DNA of 52,341 nt from the NCBI GenBank assembly GCA_024638465.1, contig JAHEKF010000016.1, positions 1 to 52,341 of the forward strand, in the 5' to 3' direction. The position numbers and the translations under genes are program-made. Below the pieces are notes generated by a model. The model was not told the origin of the DNA, ran no database searches, and worked only from the letters and a program-made list of their open reading frames with translations. Positions 1-10,049 of the stretch are shown one piece after another. This DNA comes from Rhodospirillaceae bacterium (GTDB taxonomy: Bacteria > Pseudomonadota > Gammaproteobacteria > Steroidobacterales > Rariloculaceae). Each line of letters begins with the position of its first letter. Positions within the stretch are counted from its first letter, which is position 1.

Positions 1-160
1 TTAGTGAAACACCTGGCAGAAATTGGCGCCTCAAGGGGCCGGTCGCGGTATCGATCGAAGGTCGGGCCCACAGAGCTTCGATTTAGCCAATCGCCGGTTA
101 GCGGAGTCCCAAGGGGCCGGTAGCGACCAGGTAGCGGTTGGAATCGTCGAGTGACGCAGG
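1..160. other. Non-coding stretch downstream of ettA
   Basis: No gene, promoter or terminator can be supported. CAAGGGGCCGGT occurs twice (32-43 and 110-121), each followed by a similar base pattern; its meaning is unknown. Confidence 0.4.
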
Positions 161-1834
<1,674 letters not shown>

Positions 1835-1925
1835 GGAGCTCCGGATCCCGGTTCGAGGAGGCGGGATTATCAGGGATGGTGCCGGACGTTGCCAGGCGGG
1901 AACAACAAGAACACGGGAGTCATCG

Positions 1926-2888
1926 GTGCCGGAAGAAGTCATCGTCGTTTGTGGGGAGTCATTGGCAAGCTACGGATTCCCTGACGGGCACCCGTTCGGG
2001 CCCGATCGGCACGACGTGTTTATCGCAGAGCTCGACCGGTCGCCAAAAATCGATCAGGTTCGGAAGGTACCGCCCCGGCTCGCGACACGCGAAGAGATCG
2101 AGTACTTTCATACGCCTGAATACGTCGACTTCGTGCGCCAGTCGTCCGCGGACGGCTTCGGCTCGCTCGACGGCGGCGACACGCCCGCCTATCCCGGGGT
2201 ATTCGATGCGGCATCCTACGTCGTCGGCGGCACGCTCGTGGCTCTCGAAGCCATCATGACCGGCCCGATCCATCGCGCGTTCATTCCGATTGGTGGACTC
2301 CACCATGCCGCGCGCGGCCGAGCTGCCGGGTTCTGCGTTTTCAACGATAGCGGTGTCGCTATCGAAGCCGCTATGCGCCTGTATGGGCTCGAGCGCGTAG
2401 CCTATGTCGATATCGACGCGCATCACGGCGACGGTGTGTTCTATGGCTTCGAAGAAGATCCGCGAGTGCTGTTCGCGGACATTCACGAGGATGGACGATA
2501 TCTCTATCCCGGCACGGGAAGCCGCAGCGAAACCGGGCGCGGGCCTGCCGAGGGGACCAAGCTCAATATCCCGATGCCGCCGGGCGCCGGCGACGACGCT
2601 TTTCTCGAAGCGTGGCAGGAGGTCGAGGCCTATCTTGCGAACAACCCCCCGGAGTTGCTGTTGCTGAACTGCGGAGCGGATTCATTGCAGGGCGACCCGA
2701 TCACGCATCTCGCCTACACTGAAAATGCGCACGGCCACGCGGCGACACGTCTCAGAGAGTTGTCCGACGAGTACTGTGACGGACGCGTGCTCGGAATGGG
2801 CTGTGGAGGCTACAACCGCGACAATCTTGCGCGCGCCTGGACACGATCCGTCGAGGGATTCATCGACGCGCCTTCCGCCCTGACATAA
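1926..2888 (+). CDS. Histone deacetylase family (AcuC/acetylpolyamine amidohydrolase-like) protein
   Basis: A 320-aa zinc amidohydrolase of the arginase/deacetylase fold. Visible motifs are GGLHHA, the Asp-x-His metal site in DIDAHHGDG, the third metal ligand Asp in CGADSL, and the C-terminal GGYN loop. Bacterial members remove acetyl groups from acetyl-lysine, acetylated polyamines or related amides; the substrate cannot be read from the sequence. The GTG at 1926 is preferred because GGAG lies 6 nt upstream and it trims a 31-codon extension that lacks family similarity. There is no acuA, acs or polyamine gene beside it, so its physiological partner is unknown. It is divergent from ettA and followed by glyA on the same strand after 55 nt. 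Confidence 0.85.
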   Translation: MPEEVIVVCGESLASYGFPDGHPFGPDRHDVFIAELDRSPKIDQVRKVPPRLATREEIEYFHTPEYVDFVRQSSADGFGSLDGGDTPAYPGVFDAASYVVGGTLVALEAIMTGPIHRAFIPIGGLHHAARGRAAGFCVFNDSGVAIEAAMRLYGLERVAYVDIDAHHGDGVFYGFEEDPRVLFADIHEDGRYLYPGTGSRSETGRGPAEGTKLNIPMPPGAGDDAFLEAWQEVEAYLANNPPELLLLNCGADSLQGDPITHLAYTENAHGHAATRLRELSDEYCDGRVLGMGCGGYNRDNLARAWTRSVEGFIDAPSALT

Positions 2889-2943
2889 CGGCGTTACAAT
2901 GCGCTCCCCTCTGCTCACACCGACAAAGCAACGGACGGCTTAG

Positions 2944-4215
2944 ATGTTTACTGACGAATACCGAATCCAGGGATTCGATGACGAGCTATACACTGCCCTG
3001 CAGGGAGAATCCCGCCGCCAGGAAGAGCATATCGAACTGATCGCATCCGAGAATTACGCGAGTCCCCGCGTGCTCGAAGCGCAGGGTTCGGTACTGACGA
3101 ACAAATACGCGGAGGGCTATCCCGGCCGGCGATACTACGGTGGCTGCGAGTACGTCGATGTGGCGGAAGCGCTGGCGATCGATCGCGCCAAGGAACTCTT
3201 TGGTGCCGACTTTGCCAATGTGCAGCCACACTCGGGTTCACAGGCGAACGCTGCAGCCTATATGGCGATGATGGAGCCCGGCGATACGCTTCTCGGCATG
3301 AGCCTGCCGCACGGTGGTCACCTCACTCATGGCGCCAGGGTCAATTTCTCGGGCAAGCTCTTCAATGTCTATCAATACGGCCTGGACGAAGCCAGCGGCG
3401 AAATCGATTACGGTGAGGTTGCGGAACTCGCGCGAGCGCACAAACCGAAAGTCGTCGTAGCGGGCTTCTCGGCGTATTCGCGAGTCGTCGATTGGCAGAA
3501 ATTTCGCGACATTGCGGACGAAGTCGGCGCCTACTTCATGGTCGATATGGCGCATGTCGCGGGGCTTGTCGCGACCGGCCATTATCCGAACCCGGTTCCA
3601 ATAGCCGATGTCACGACGACGACGACGCACAAGACCCTCCGTGGACCCCGCGGCGGTCTCATACTCGCGCGCGAAAACCCGGAGCTTACCAAGCGGCTCA
3701 ACTCACTCGTGTTTCCGGGCACACAGGGTGGTCCGCTGATGCACGTTATCGCTGCTAAAGCCGTCGCACTCGCGGAGGCATTGCAGCCTGAATTTGCGGA
3801 ATATCAGCAGCAGGTGCTCGACAATTCGCGCTGCATGGCGAAGACGCTCATCGATCGCGGCTACAAGATCGTTTCGGGAGGCACCGATAACCATCTCATG
3901 CTCGTTGATCTCATCAAGCAGGACATCACGGGGCAGGACGCGGAGGATGCGTTGAGTCGAGCGAATATTACGGTCAATAAGAATGCCGTGCCGAACGATC
4001 CGCGGCCGCCGAGAGTGACCAGCGGATTGCGTATCGGAACTCCGGCGATCACAACGCGCGGCTTCGGTGTCGAAGAAACCGCGAAATTGACAGGATGGAT
4101 CGCCGATGTGCTCGATTCGCTGGCCGATCCAGCGAATCTCGATTCAGTCGTAGAACGTGTTCAAGAAGAAGTTCTCGAGCTCTGCGGACGATTTCCGGTT
4201 TACAGGTTGCGCTGA
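2944..4215 (+). CDS. glyA: Serine hydroxymethyltransferase
   Basis: A 423-aa cytosolic PLP enzyme that interconverts serine and glycine with transfer of a one-carbon unit to tetrahydrofolate. The N-terminal region with [12 protein letters not shown], the [10 protein letters not shown] segment and the PLP-lysine motif [15 protein letters not shown] are all intact, and the length is normal for bacterial GlyA. The start at ATG 2944 matches the family N-terminus. The ribosome-binding site is weak. The gene precedes nrdR by 22 nt and so probably heads the nrdR-rib transcript. A TACAAT hexamer at 2895-2900 could be a -10 box, but no convincing -35 is visible. It works with folD, also in this window, in one-carbon metabolism. 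Confidence 0.97.
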   Translation: MFTDEYRIQGFDDELYTALQGESRRQEEHIELIASENYASPRVLEAQGSVLTNKYAEGYPGRRYYGGCEYVDVAEALAIDRAKELFGADFANVQPHSGSQANAAAYMAMMEPGDTLLGMSLPHGGHLTHGARVNFSGKLFNVYQYGLDEASGEIDYGEVAELARAHKPKVVVAGFSAYSRVVDWQKFRDIADEVGAYFMVDMAHVAGLVATGHYPNPVPIADVTTTTTHKTLRGPRGGLILARENPELTKRLNSLVFPGTQGGPLMHVIAAKAVALAEALQPEFAEYQQQVLDNSRCMAKTLIDRGYKIVSGGTDNHLMLVDLIKQDITGQDAEDALSRANITVNKNAVPNDPRPPRVTSGLRIGTPAITTRGFGVEETAKLTGWIADVLDSLADPANLDSVVERVQEEVLELCGRFPVYRLR

Positions 4216-4237
4216 ACAAAGCACCAGAGGTGGTCTC

Positions 4238-4747
4238 TTGCATTGTCCTTTCTGTAGTCACGAAGAGACGAAAGTAATCGACTCCCGCCTGGCTGGAGAG
4301 GGGCTGCAGGTTCGCCGCAGGCGCGAATGCCAGTCTTGCGGCGAGCGTTATACGACGTTCGAGTCCGCCGAACTCGTCATGCCGCATGTAGTCAAGCGCG
4401 ACGGACGACGTGAGCCGTTCGACGAAATGAAACTCCGTGCCGGAATCGCTCGCGCGCTCGAAAAGCGTCCCGTCGAGAGCGATAGCGTTGAACAGAGCAT
4501 CGGACGAATCATTCATAGCCTGCAGACGTTCGGTGAGCGCGAAGTAACGGGTCGCTTCGTGGGCGATCTGGTGATGGAGGAGCTGCATGGACTCGACGAA
4601 GTTGCCTACGTTCGTTTCGCGTCTGTCTATCGTAGCTTTCAGGACATCACAGAGTTCCAGGAGGAGATCCAGCGCCTGCGTTCCCGACCGAGCGCTCTGG
4701 CGGAGCGTGAACAGATGTCGCTGTTGCCGGACGAGGGAGAGAAGTGA
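4238..4747 (+). CDS. nrdR: Transcriptional repressor NrdR of ribonucleotide reductase genes
   Basis: A 169-aa regulator with an N-terminal zinc ribbon (CPFC near the start, then CQSCGERY) followed by an ATP-cone domain ([13 protein letters not shown]). NrdR senses ATP/dATP and represses ribonucleotide reductase operons. The family always begins two residues before CPFC, which here requires a TTG start at 4238. AGAGG at 4226-4230, 7 nt upstream, supports this. Earlier in-frame codons would add 27 residues overlapping glyA. The last four bases form GTGA, shared with the ribD start, so translation is probably coupled. The glyA-nrdR-ribD order is common in Gammaproteobacteria. Confidence 0.95.
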   Translation: MHCPFCSHEETKVIDSRLAGEGLQVRRRRECQSCGERYTTFESAELVMPHVVKRDGRREPFDEMKLRAGIARALEKRPVESDSVEQSIGRIIHSLQTFGEREVTGRFVGDLVMEELHGLDEVAYVRFASVYRSFQDITEFQEEIQRLRSRPSALAEREQMSLLPDEGEK

Positions 4748-5850
4748 CGGCAGCCGACGATGCAGGGCATCTTGCCCGCGCACGCAGGCTGGCGGCGCGC
4801 GGACTCTATACGACCGACCCGAATCCGCGAGTCGGCTGTGTCATCGTGAAGGACGGGGAAGTCGTTGCCGAAGGCTGGCATGAACGAGCGGGTGGACCCC
4901 ACGCCGAGAGGATGGCGCTCGACATCGCCGGCGACGCGTCTCGCGGGGCGACGGCGTATGTGTCACTCGAGCCTTGCAGTTTCGCTGGTCGCACGGCGGC
5001 CTGCACCGAGGCGCTGATCGATGCGGGCGTCGTCCGTGTCGTCTGTCGCGGGATCGATCCTAATCCAAAAGTCTCGGGCAGGGGTATCGATCAGCTTCGA
5101 GCTGCGGGCCTCCAGGTTGACGTGGTCGGTTCTCTGTCCACGAGCGACGACGACAACCCGGGGTATGTTTCGCGCATGACTCGCGGCCGGCCCTGGGTGC
5201 GGAGCAAGCTCGCGGCGAGTCTCGATGGGCGTACCGCACTCGCAAACGGTTTGAGTCAGTGGATAACCGGGTCTGCGTCGCGGGCCGACGTTCATCGCTG
5301 GCGCGCCAGATCGAGCGCCGTGCTAACGGGCGTTGACACGTTGCTGGCCGATGACCCCCGGCTCAACGCGCGTCTCGAAGATCCGGCAACGGAAGTGAAG
5401 CAGCCATTGCGCGTCATTCTGGATTCGAAACTCAGGACGCGACCCGATGCGAAAGCACTGGGTTCGGCCGACGACGCGTTGATTTTTACGACAAGCGGTG
5501 AATCCGCCGTGGCAGATGCCCTGTCTCGCCGGGCGTCGATCGAACGCGTCGGCGGATCCGGCCGATGCGATCTGATCGAGGTTCTCGAAGCGCTCGGGAA
5601 GCGCGAAATCAATGAGCTCTGGGTAGAGGCGGGCGCTGTACTCAACGGTGCCCTGTTACGAGAAGGGCTCATTGACGAGGTCATTGTTTATCTTGCACCT
5701 CACGTGATGGGCAGCAGCGCCCGTGGCATGTTCGCGCTCGATTCGCTGGTCGAAATGGAGCAGCGAATCGGGCTCGAATTCACCGACGTCCGCCGCGTGG
5801 AAGATGACTTGCGCGTCGTTGCCCGGCCCCGTACGTTGGCCGGCCCCTGA
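4744..5850 (+). CDS. ribD: Bifunctional riboflavin biosynthesis deaminase/reductase RibD
   Basis: A 368-aa enzyme for the second and third steps of riboflavin synthesis. The N-terminal cytidine-deaminase-type domain shows the zinc motif HAERMAL and [11 protein letters not shown]. The C-terminal reductase domain begins near residue 150 at [15 protein letters not shown]. The substrate is the pyrimidine product of GTP cyclohydrolase II. It starts with GTG overlapping the nrdR stop by 4 nt and is followed after 15 nt by ribE. Length is typical and both domains look intact. Confidence 0.96.
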   Translation: MTAADDAGHLARARRLAARGLYTTDPNPRVGCVIVKDGEVVAEGWHERAGGPHAERMALDIAGDASRGATAYVSLEPCSFAGRTAACTEALIDAGVVRVVCRGIDPNPKVSGRGIDQLRAAGLQVDVVGSLSTSDDDNPGYVSRMTRGRPWVRSKLAASLDGRTALANGLSQWITGSASRADVHRWRARSSAVLTGVDTLLADDPRLNARLEDPATEVKQPLRVILDSKLRTRPDAKALGSADDALIFTTSGESAVADALSRRASIERVGGSGRCDLIEVLEALGKREINELWVEAGAVLNGALLREGLIDEVIVYLAPHVMGSSARGMFALDSLVEMEQRIGLEFTDVRRVEDDLRVVARPRTLAGP

Positions 5851-5865
5851 TCGCGGAGCCCTGGC

Positions 5866-6519
5866 GTGTTCACCGGAATTATCAGAGGCGTGGGACGGAT
5901 TGCGGCGTTCAGCGATGTCGGCGGCGATCGGCGCCTGCGGATCGATCATCAGGGCGTCGATCTGCCACCACTGGACCTCGGCGACAGCGTCGCGGTCAAC
6001 GGCGTCTGCCTGACGGTTGTAGAACTTGTCGACGCCGGCTTTTCCGCCGACGTTTCGCTGGAGACGCTCTCGGTGACGACACTCGGCCGGCTGGAACAAG
6101 GCGCGAGCGTGAATCTCGAACCCGCGTTGCGCATGGGAGACGCGCTGGACGGGCATCTGCTGACAGGGCATGTCGACGGCATCGGCAGCGTCACAGACAT
6201 AGTTCCTGCCGCGCGGTCGTCGGTCATCGAGATCGAGGTTCCGACGGCGCTTGCCGTCTACATCGCGCGCAAGGGTGCGATCGCGGTCGACGGTATCAGC
6301 CTGACGGTCAACGTAATCGATGGCGCGATTTTCACGGTAAATATCGTTCCTCACACGGCCGAAATGACCATCATTTCGGGATACAAACCCGGTACCGCTG
6401 TTAATATTGAGGTCGATATCATCGCCCGGTACGTCGAGCGATTGGCCGGTGGCGGTGAATCACCGGCGGGAATTGGCCTGGATTTGCTGGAGAAGCATGG
6501 TTACACCGATAAAACCTGA
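5866..6519 (+). CDS. ribE: Riboflavin synthase alpha subunit
   Basis: A 217-aa riboflavin synthase that dismutates two molecules of 6,7-dimethyl-8-ribityllumazine to riboflavin. The protein opens with the hallmark MFTGII and contains two lumazine-binding repeats (about residues 1-95 and 96-200, the second beginning near DGHLLTGHVDG). The start is GTG 5866 with GGAG at 5855-5858, 7 nt upstream. Its 3' end overlaps the start of the RibBA-like gene by 23 nt. Some groups name this gene ribC. Confidence 0.95.
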   Translation: MFTGIIRGVGRIAAFSDVGGDRRLRIDHQGVDLPPLDLGDSVAVNGVCLTVVELVDAGFSADVSLETLSVTTLGRLEQGASVNLEPALRMGDALDGHLLTGHVDGIGSVTDIVPAARSSVIEIEVPTALAVYIARKGAIAVDGISLTVNVIDGAIFTVNIVPHTAEMTIISGYKPGTAVNIEVDIIARYVERLAGGGESPAGIGLDLLEKHGYTDKT

Positions 6520-7654
6520 AGGCGCCTGGTCCGGTCTGAACACGACCGAGGAGATCATTGCCGATCTGCGTGACGGCAAGATGGTCGTAATTCTCGACGA
6601 CGAAGATCGGGAAAACGAGGGTGACCTGCTGATGGCGGCGGCCAGTGTTACGCCCGACGACATCAACTTTATGGCGCGATACGGTCGCGGCCTGATCTGC
6701 CTCACGCTGACGCGAGACCGCTGTGAGCAACTGCGTCTGCCGCTCATGGTCAGCGACACGGATCGGCGTCGAACGACGAATTTCACCGTATCGATCGAGG
6801 CCGCGGACGGCATCACGACCGGAATCTCCGCGCATGATCGCGCGCGTACCGTGCAATCGGCTGTTGCCGGCGACGCACGACCCGACGATCTGCGCCAACC
6901 GGGTCACATCTTCCCGGTCATGGCCCAGCCCGGTGGCGTGTTGACGCGGGCAGGCCACACGGAGGCGGGATGCGATCTCGTCAGAATCGCGGGTCTGGAA
7001 CCGGCGGCCGTCATCGTCGAGATCCTCAACGACGACGGCACGATGGCGCGTCGGGACGACCTCGTCCGATTCGCCAATCGCCATGGTCTGAAGATCGGAA
7101 CGATCGCCGACCTCATCAGCTACCGGCTTGCCAAGGAAGAATCCGTCGAAGCGATAGCCGAGCTCGAGATCGCGACCGAGTTCGGCCCGTTTCGGCTCGT
7201 ATCATTCGAAGACCACGTCAATCGCAGCGTGCATCTTGCGTTGGTACGCGGCGAGATCGACAAGAATGCGCCGATCCTCGTTCGGGTGCATCTGCAGGAT
7301 ACGCTCAGCGATGTTGTCGGCGTGCGCGACTCGCGGCTCGGTTGGCCGCTGCGCGATGCAATGAAGCTCATCGCCAAGGAGGGCGCAGGCGTCATCGTGA
7401 TCCTGCGTCAGGACGAACCACCGCGCGAGTTCATGAGCGTGCTGCGCGGGTTGGAGCAGGCCGAGGGTGAAATTATCACTCGGCGTGACGATGCCACCGA
7501 GTTGCGGACCTTCGGGACCGGCGCGCAAATCCTCCGAGCCCTCGGCGTGCGGCGTATGCGCGTCCTCAGTGCGCCGAAGCAGATGCATGCATTGTCCGGC
7601 TTCGGGCTCGAGGTTGTCGAATATGTTTCCTCTGGCAGCGACGGCGAGGGCTGA
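6497..7654 (+). CDS. ribB: 3,4-dihydroxy-2-butanone 4-phosphate synthase with degenerate GTP cyclohydrolase II-like domain (RibBX type)
   Basis: A 385-aa two-domain protein. The N-terminal DHBP synthase half (about 15-205) is intact, with the acidic metal loop DDEDRENEGD (34-43) and RAGHTEAGCDL, and makes the four-carbon unit of riboflavin. The C-terminal half (about 210-385) aligns with GTP cyclohydrolase II, but the stretch that normally carries the zinc cysteines (RVHSEC...RCDC) reads RVHLQDTLSDVVGVRDSRLG and has no cysteine. This half is therefore unlikely to open GTP. Hybrid proteins with a non-catalytic C-terminus are known in proteobacteria as RibBX. It lies between ribE, which it overlaps, and ribH. 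A separate active ribA should exist elsewhere in the genome. Confidence 0.92.
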   Translation: MVTPIKPEGAWSGLNTTEEIIADLRDGKMVVILDDEDRENEGDLLMAAASVTPDDINFMARYGRGLICLTLTRDRCEQLRLPLMVSDTDRRRTTNFTVSIEAADGITTGISAHDRARTVQSAVAGDARPDDLRQPGHIFPVMAQPGGVLTRAGHTEAGCDLVRIAGLEPAAVIVEILNDDGTMARRDDLVRFANRHGLKIGTIADLISYRLAKEESVEAIAELEIATEFGPFRLVSFEDHVNRSVHLALVRGEIDKNAPILVRVHLQDTLSDVVGVRDSRLGWPLRDAMKLIAKEGAGVIVILRQDEPPREFMSVLRGLEQAEGEIITRRDDATELRTFGTGAQILRALGVRRMRVLSAPKQMHALSGFGLEVVEYVSSGSDGEG

Positions 7655-7660
7655 ATCATC

Positions 7661-8140
7661 GTGGATGATCGGATTCGAATAATCGAAGGAAATCTCGATG
7701 CGCGAGGGCTGCGCTTTGGCATCGTTGCAGCGCGGTTCAACGACTTTATCGTCGACCGGCTGTTGAGCGGAGCTATGGAGGCGCTGTTAAAGCACGGTGC
7801 GGAGCCCGGCGATATTGAGATCGTGCGGGTGCCGGGTGCGTTCGAGATGCCGCTCGCGCTGCAAAAGCTCGCCGCGAGCCGCCGCCACGATGCGTTGATC
7901 GCTGTCGGCTGCGTCATTCGCGGCGCTACTCCACATTTCGACTATGTCGCCGGCGAGGCCAGCCGCGGCGTCGCGGGCATTAGCACGGCGCACGATATTC
8001 CGGTGGGGTTCGGCATCCTCACCGTCGATTCGATCGAGCAGGCGATCGAGCGGGCCGGAACGAAAGCCGGGAACAAGGGCGCCGACGCGGCACTGTCCGT
8101 CATCGAGATGGCGACTTTGTTGCGGCAGATGGAACGTTAA
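7661..8140 (+). CDS. ribH: 6,7-dimethyl-8-ribityllumazine synthase
   Basis: A 159-aa lumazine synthase that condenses DHBP with the RibD pyrimidine product and assembles into an icosahedral or pentameric shell. Recognisable segments are [24 protein letters not shown] and [13 protein letters not shown], the last holding the catalytic His region. The start is GTG 7661 with GAGGG about 10 nt upstream; it lies 6 nt after the ribB stop. It is followed by nusB, the usual partner. Confidence 0.96.
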   Translation: MDDRIRIIEGNLDARGLRFGIVAARFNDFIVDRLLSGAMEALLKHGAEPGDIEIVRVPGAFEMPLALQKLAASRRHDALIAVGCVIRGATPHFDYVAGEASRGVAGISTAHDIPVGFGILTVDSIEQAIERAGTKAGNKGADAALSVIEMATLLRQMER

Positions 8141-8162
8141 GTTCCCGAGCCGGGACCGCGAA

Positions 8163-8606
8163 ATGCTGGCTGAGGACAGTAATTCGGCGCGCGCGCGGCA
8201 GGGAGCTCGCGACGTGCTGGTTCGGGCGCTCTACCAGTGGCAGATTGGCGGTCACGATTATGCTGAGCTGCTGCAACAGTTCTCCGCTGAACCCGGGTTC
8301 TCGAGAATCGACCAGGAGTATTTTCGACAGCTGCTCGCTTCGGTGCTGGCTAACGTCGAGCATCTGGACACCGTGATCGGCGTCGAAGGCGCGCGTGATC
8401 TCAAGACAGTCGATGCGGTCGGGCGAGCGGTACTCCTGCTCGGTCTCGAAGAACTCAACAGTCGCTCGGATGTGCCTCCCAAGGTTGTAATCAACGAAGC
8501 CGTGGAACTCGCGAAACGATACGGCCCGCCCGATTGCTACCGTTTCGTCAACGCCATTCTCGATCGTGTCGCGAAGTCTTCGGGGCATGGGACCGGCAAA
8601 GATTGA
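8163..8606 (+). CDS. nusB: Transcription antitermination factor NusB
   Basis: A 147-aa all-helical protein that binds boxA RNA with NusE (S10) in rRNA antitermination. The N-terminal arginine-rich ARQGARDVLVRALYQWQ and the C-terminal PPKVVINEAVELAKRYG are typical. ATG 8163 gives the normal length; the longer open frame overlaps ribH by many codons. It sits 22 nt after ribH and is followed by thiL, the ribH-nusB-thiL order being widely conserved. Confidence 0.95.
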   Translation: MLAEDSNSARARQGARDVLVRALYQWQIGGHDYAELLQQFSAEPGFSRIDQEYFRQLLASVLANVEHLDTVIGVEGARDLKTVDAVGRAVLLLGLEELNSRSDVPPKVVINEAVELAKRYGPPDCYRFVNAILDRVAKSSGHGTGKD

Positions 8607-8607
8607 C

Positions 8608-9561
8608 GTGAGCCGCGACGAGTTTCAGACCATTCGGAATTTCTTCGCGCGGAGGACAGAGGATCCCGACGTGCAGCTCGGAATCGGCGACGACGCGGCA
8701 ATCGTCGATGCCAGCGGTCCGCTCGCAGTTGCCACGGATACACTGGTCGATGGCGTGCATTTCCCGTCTGGTACCGCAGCCGAAGTCGTGGGCTACCGTG
8801 CTGCAGCCATCAATCTCAGCGATATGGCGGCGATGGCTGCAAGACCTCGATGGTGCACACTCGCGCTCACCATTCCAGCGCCCGACGACAGTTGGCTCGA
8901 AGGTTTCGCCGCAGGCTTGTTCACGCTCGCCAGTTTGCACGAGGTCAGTCTTATTGGTGGGGACCTGACTCGCGGCCCGCTGAGCGTTACGTTGCAATTG
9001 ATTGGAGACTTCGACGGGCAACCAGCGCTGACGCGGAGTGGCGGCCACATCGGTGATCAAATCTTCGTGACGGGTACGCTGGGCGATGCTGCGGCCGGAC
9101 TTGCGCTGATTCAGGAGGGCTCAGCCGATGAGGGCGACGATCATCGTGCGCTCGCCGAGCGCTTCTTTCGTCCGACGCCGCGTGTCGCGGCCGGACGGGC
9201 TCTGGCGCAGTTCGCAACAGCAGCGATCGACGTCTCCGATGGCCTGATCGCGGATCTGACTCATGTCTGTGCCGCCAGTGACTGCGGTGCCGTCGTCGAA
9301 GTCGAGCGCTTGCCGCTGTCGGCTGAACTGCTCTCGCTGTTTCCACCGCAATCCGCGCAGGCATTTGCGTTGAGCGGTGGCGACGACTACGAACTTTGTT
9401 TTACGGCTCCTGCGGCCAAGATTCGGGCTATCGAGAGTGAGCTGGATACGCTCGGTACGAGCGTGCACCCTATCGGCGAGCTGGTGGCCGGAGCGGGTGT
9501 GGAATGCCGGCGCGGCGGTCATGTCTTCACCCCCGCAACCAGCGGCTACAAGCATTTCTGA
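8608..9561 (+). CDS. thiL: Thiamine-monophosphate kinase
   Basis: A 317-aa enzyme of the PurM/ThiL (AIR synthase-like) fold that phosphorylates thiamine monophosphate to the active pyrophosphate. The N-terminus MSRDEFQTIRNFF matches the family. GIGDDAAI, the VDGVHF segment, the IGGDLTRG loop and SGGDDYELCF are intact. I chose GTG 8608 by family alignment. An ATG at 8587 would overlap nusB by 20 nt and add seven residues and cannot be excluded. It is 1 nt from pgpA. Confidence 0.93.
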   Translation: MSRDEFQTIRNFFARRTEDPDVQLGIGDDAAIVDASGPLAVATDTLVDGVHFPSGTAAEVVGYRAAAINLSDMAAMAARPRWCTLALTIPAPDDSWLEGFAAGLFTLASLHEVSLIGGDLTRGPLSVTLQLIGDFDGQPALTRSGGHIGDQIFVTGTLGDAAAGLALIQEGSADEGDDHRALAERFFRPTPRVAAGRALAQFATAAIDVSDGLIADLTHVCAASDCGAVVEVERLPLSAELLSLFPPQSAQAFALSGGDDYELCFTAPAAKIRAIESELDTLGTSVHPIGELVAGAGVECRRGGHVFTPATSGYKHF

Positions 9562-9562
9562 A

Positions 9563-10048
9563 ATGTCTGCTGCGCCCTTATCGGCCTCGCTGCTCCGACA
9601 ACCCGTCCATCTGCTCGCGCTAGGCTTTGGCAGCGGGCTTTTCCCGAAGGCGCCAGGCACTGCGGGGACCCTGGTGGCGGTGCCTGCGGCCTGGCTGCTG
9701 CTGAGCTGGCCGTTGCCGGCCAAGCTGGCCGTCGTCGCCGCATTGTTCGTCGCGGGGGTCTGGATCTGCGGCGAGAGTGCACGCCGCCTGGGGGAGCATG
9801 ATCATCCCGCGATCGTCTGGGACGAGATTGTTGGCCTGCTCGCTACCTGTCTTTTTCTGCCCGCAGATCCGCGCTGGTTGCTGCTGGCGTTTGTATTGTT
9901 TCGGTTTTTCGATATCGTCAAGCCCTGGCCGATACGCGATCTGGATCACAGATTGGGTGGTGGCATCGGGATTATGCTGGACGACATCGTGGCAGCCGCT
10001 TTTGCAGCGTTCTGCCTGTTTTTGGCGAGATCGATACCGATGCTTTGA
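9563..10048 (+). CDS. pgpA: Phosphatidylglycerophosphatase A
   Basis: A 161-aa inner-membrane phosphatase converting phosphatidylglycerophosphate to phosphatidylglycerol. The conserved GFGSGLFPKAPGTAGTL stretch, the IVWDEIVG acidic motif and three to four hydrophobic segments are present. ATG 9563 comes 1 nt after the thiL TGA, pointing to translational coupling. The downstream kinase starts 1 nt after its own stop. Confidence 0.93.
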   Translation: MSAAPLSASLLRQPVHLLALGFGSGLFPKAPGTAGTLVAVPAAWLLLSWPLPAKLAVVAALFVAGVWICGESARRLGEHDHPAIVWDEIVGLLATCLFLPADPRWLLLAFVLFRFFDIVKPWPIRDLDHRLGGGIGIMLDDIVAAAFAAFCLFLARSIPML

Positions 10049-10049
10049 C

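Noticed and set aside
2889-2943. Promoter with TACAAT -10 before glyA, sharing GGCGTTACAAT with the region before parE (14216-14226)
   Set aside because: Neither copy has an acceptable -35 at 16-18 nt, and two occurrences of an 11-mer in GC-rich DNA are not strong evidence.
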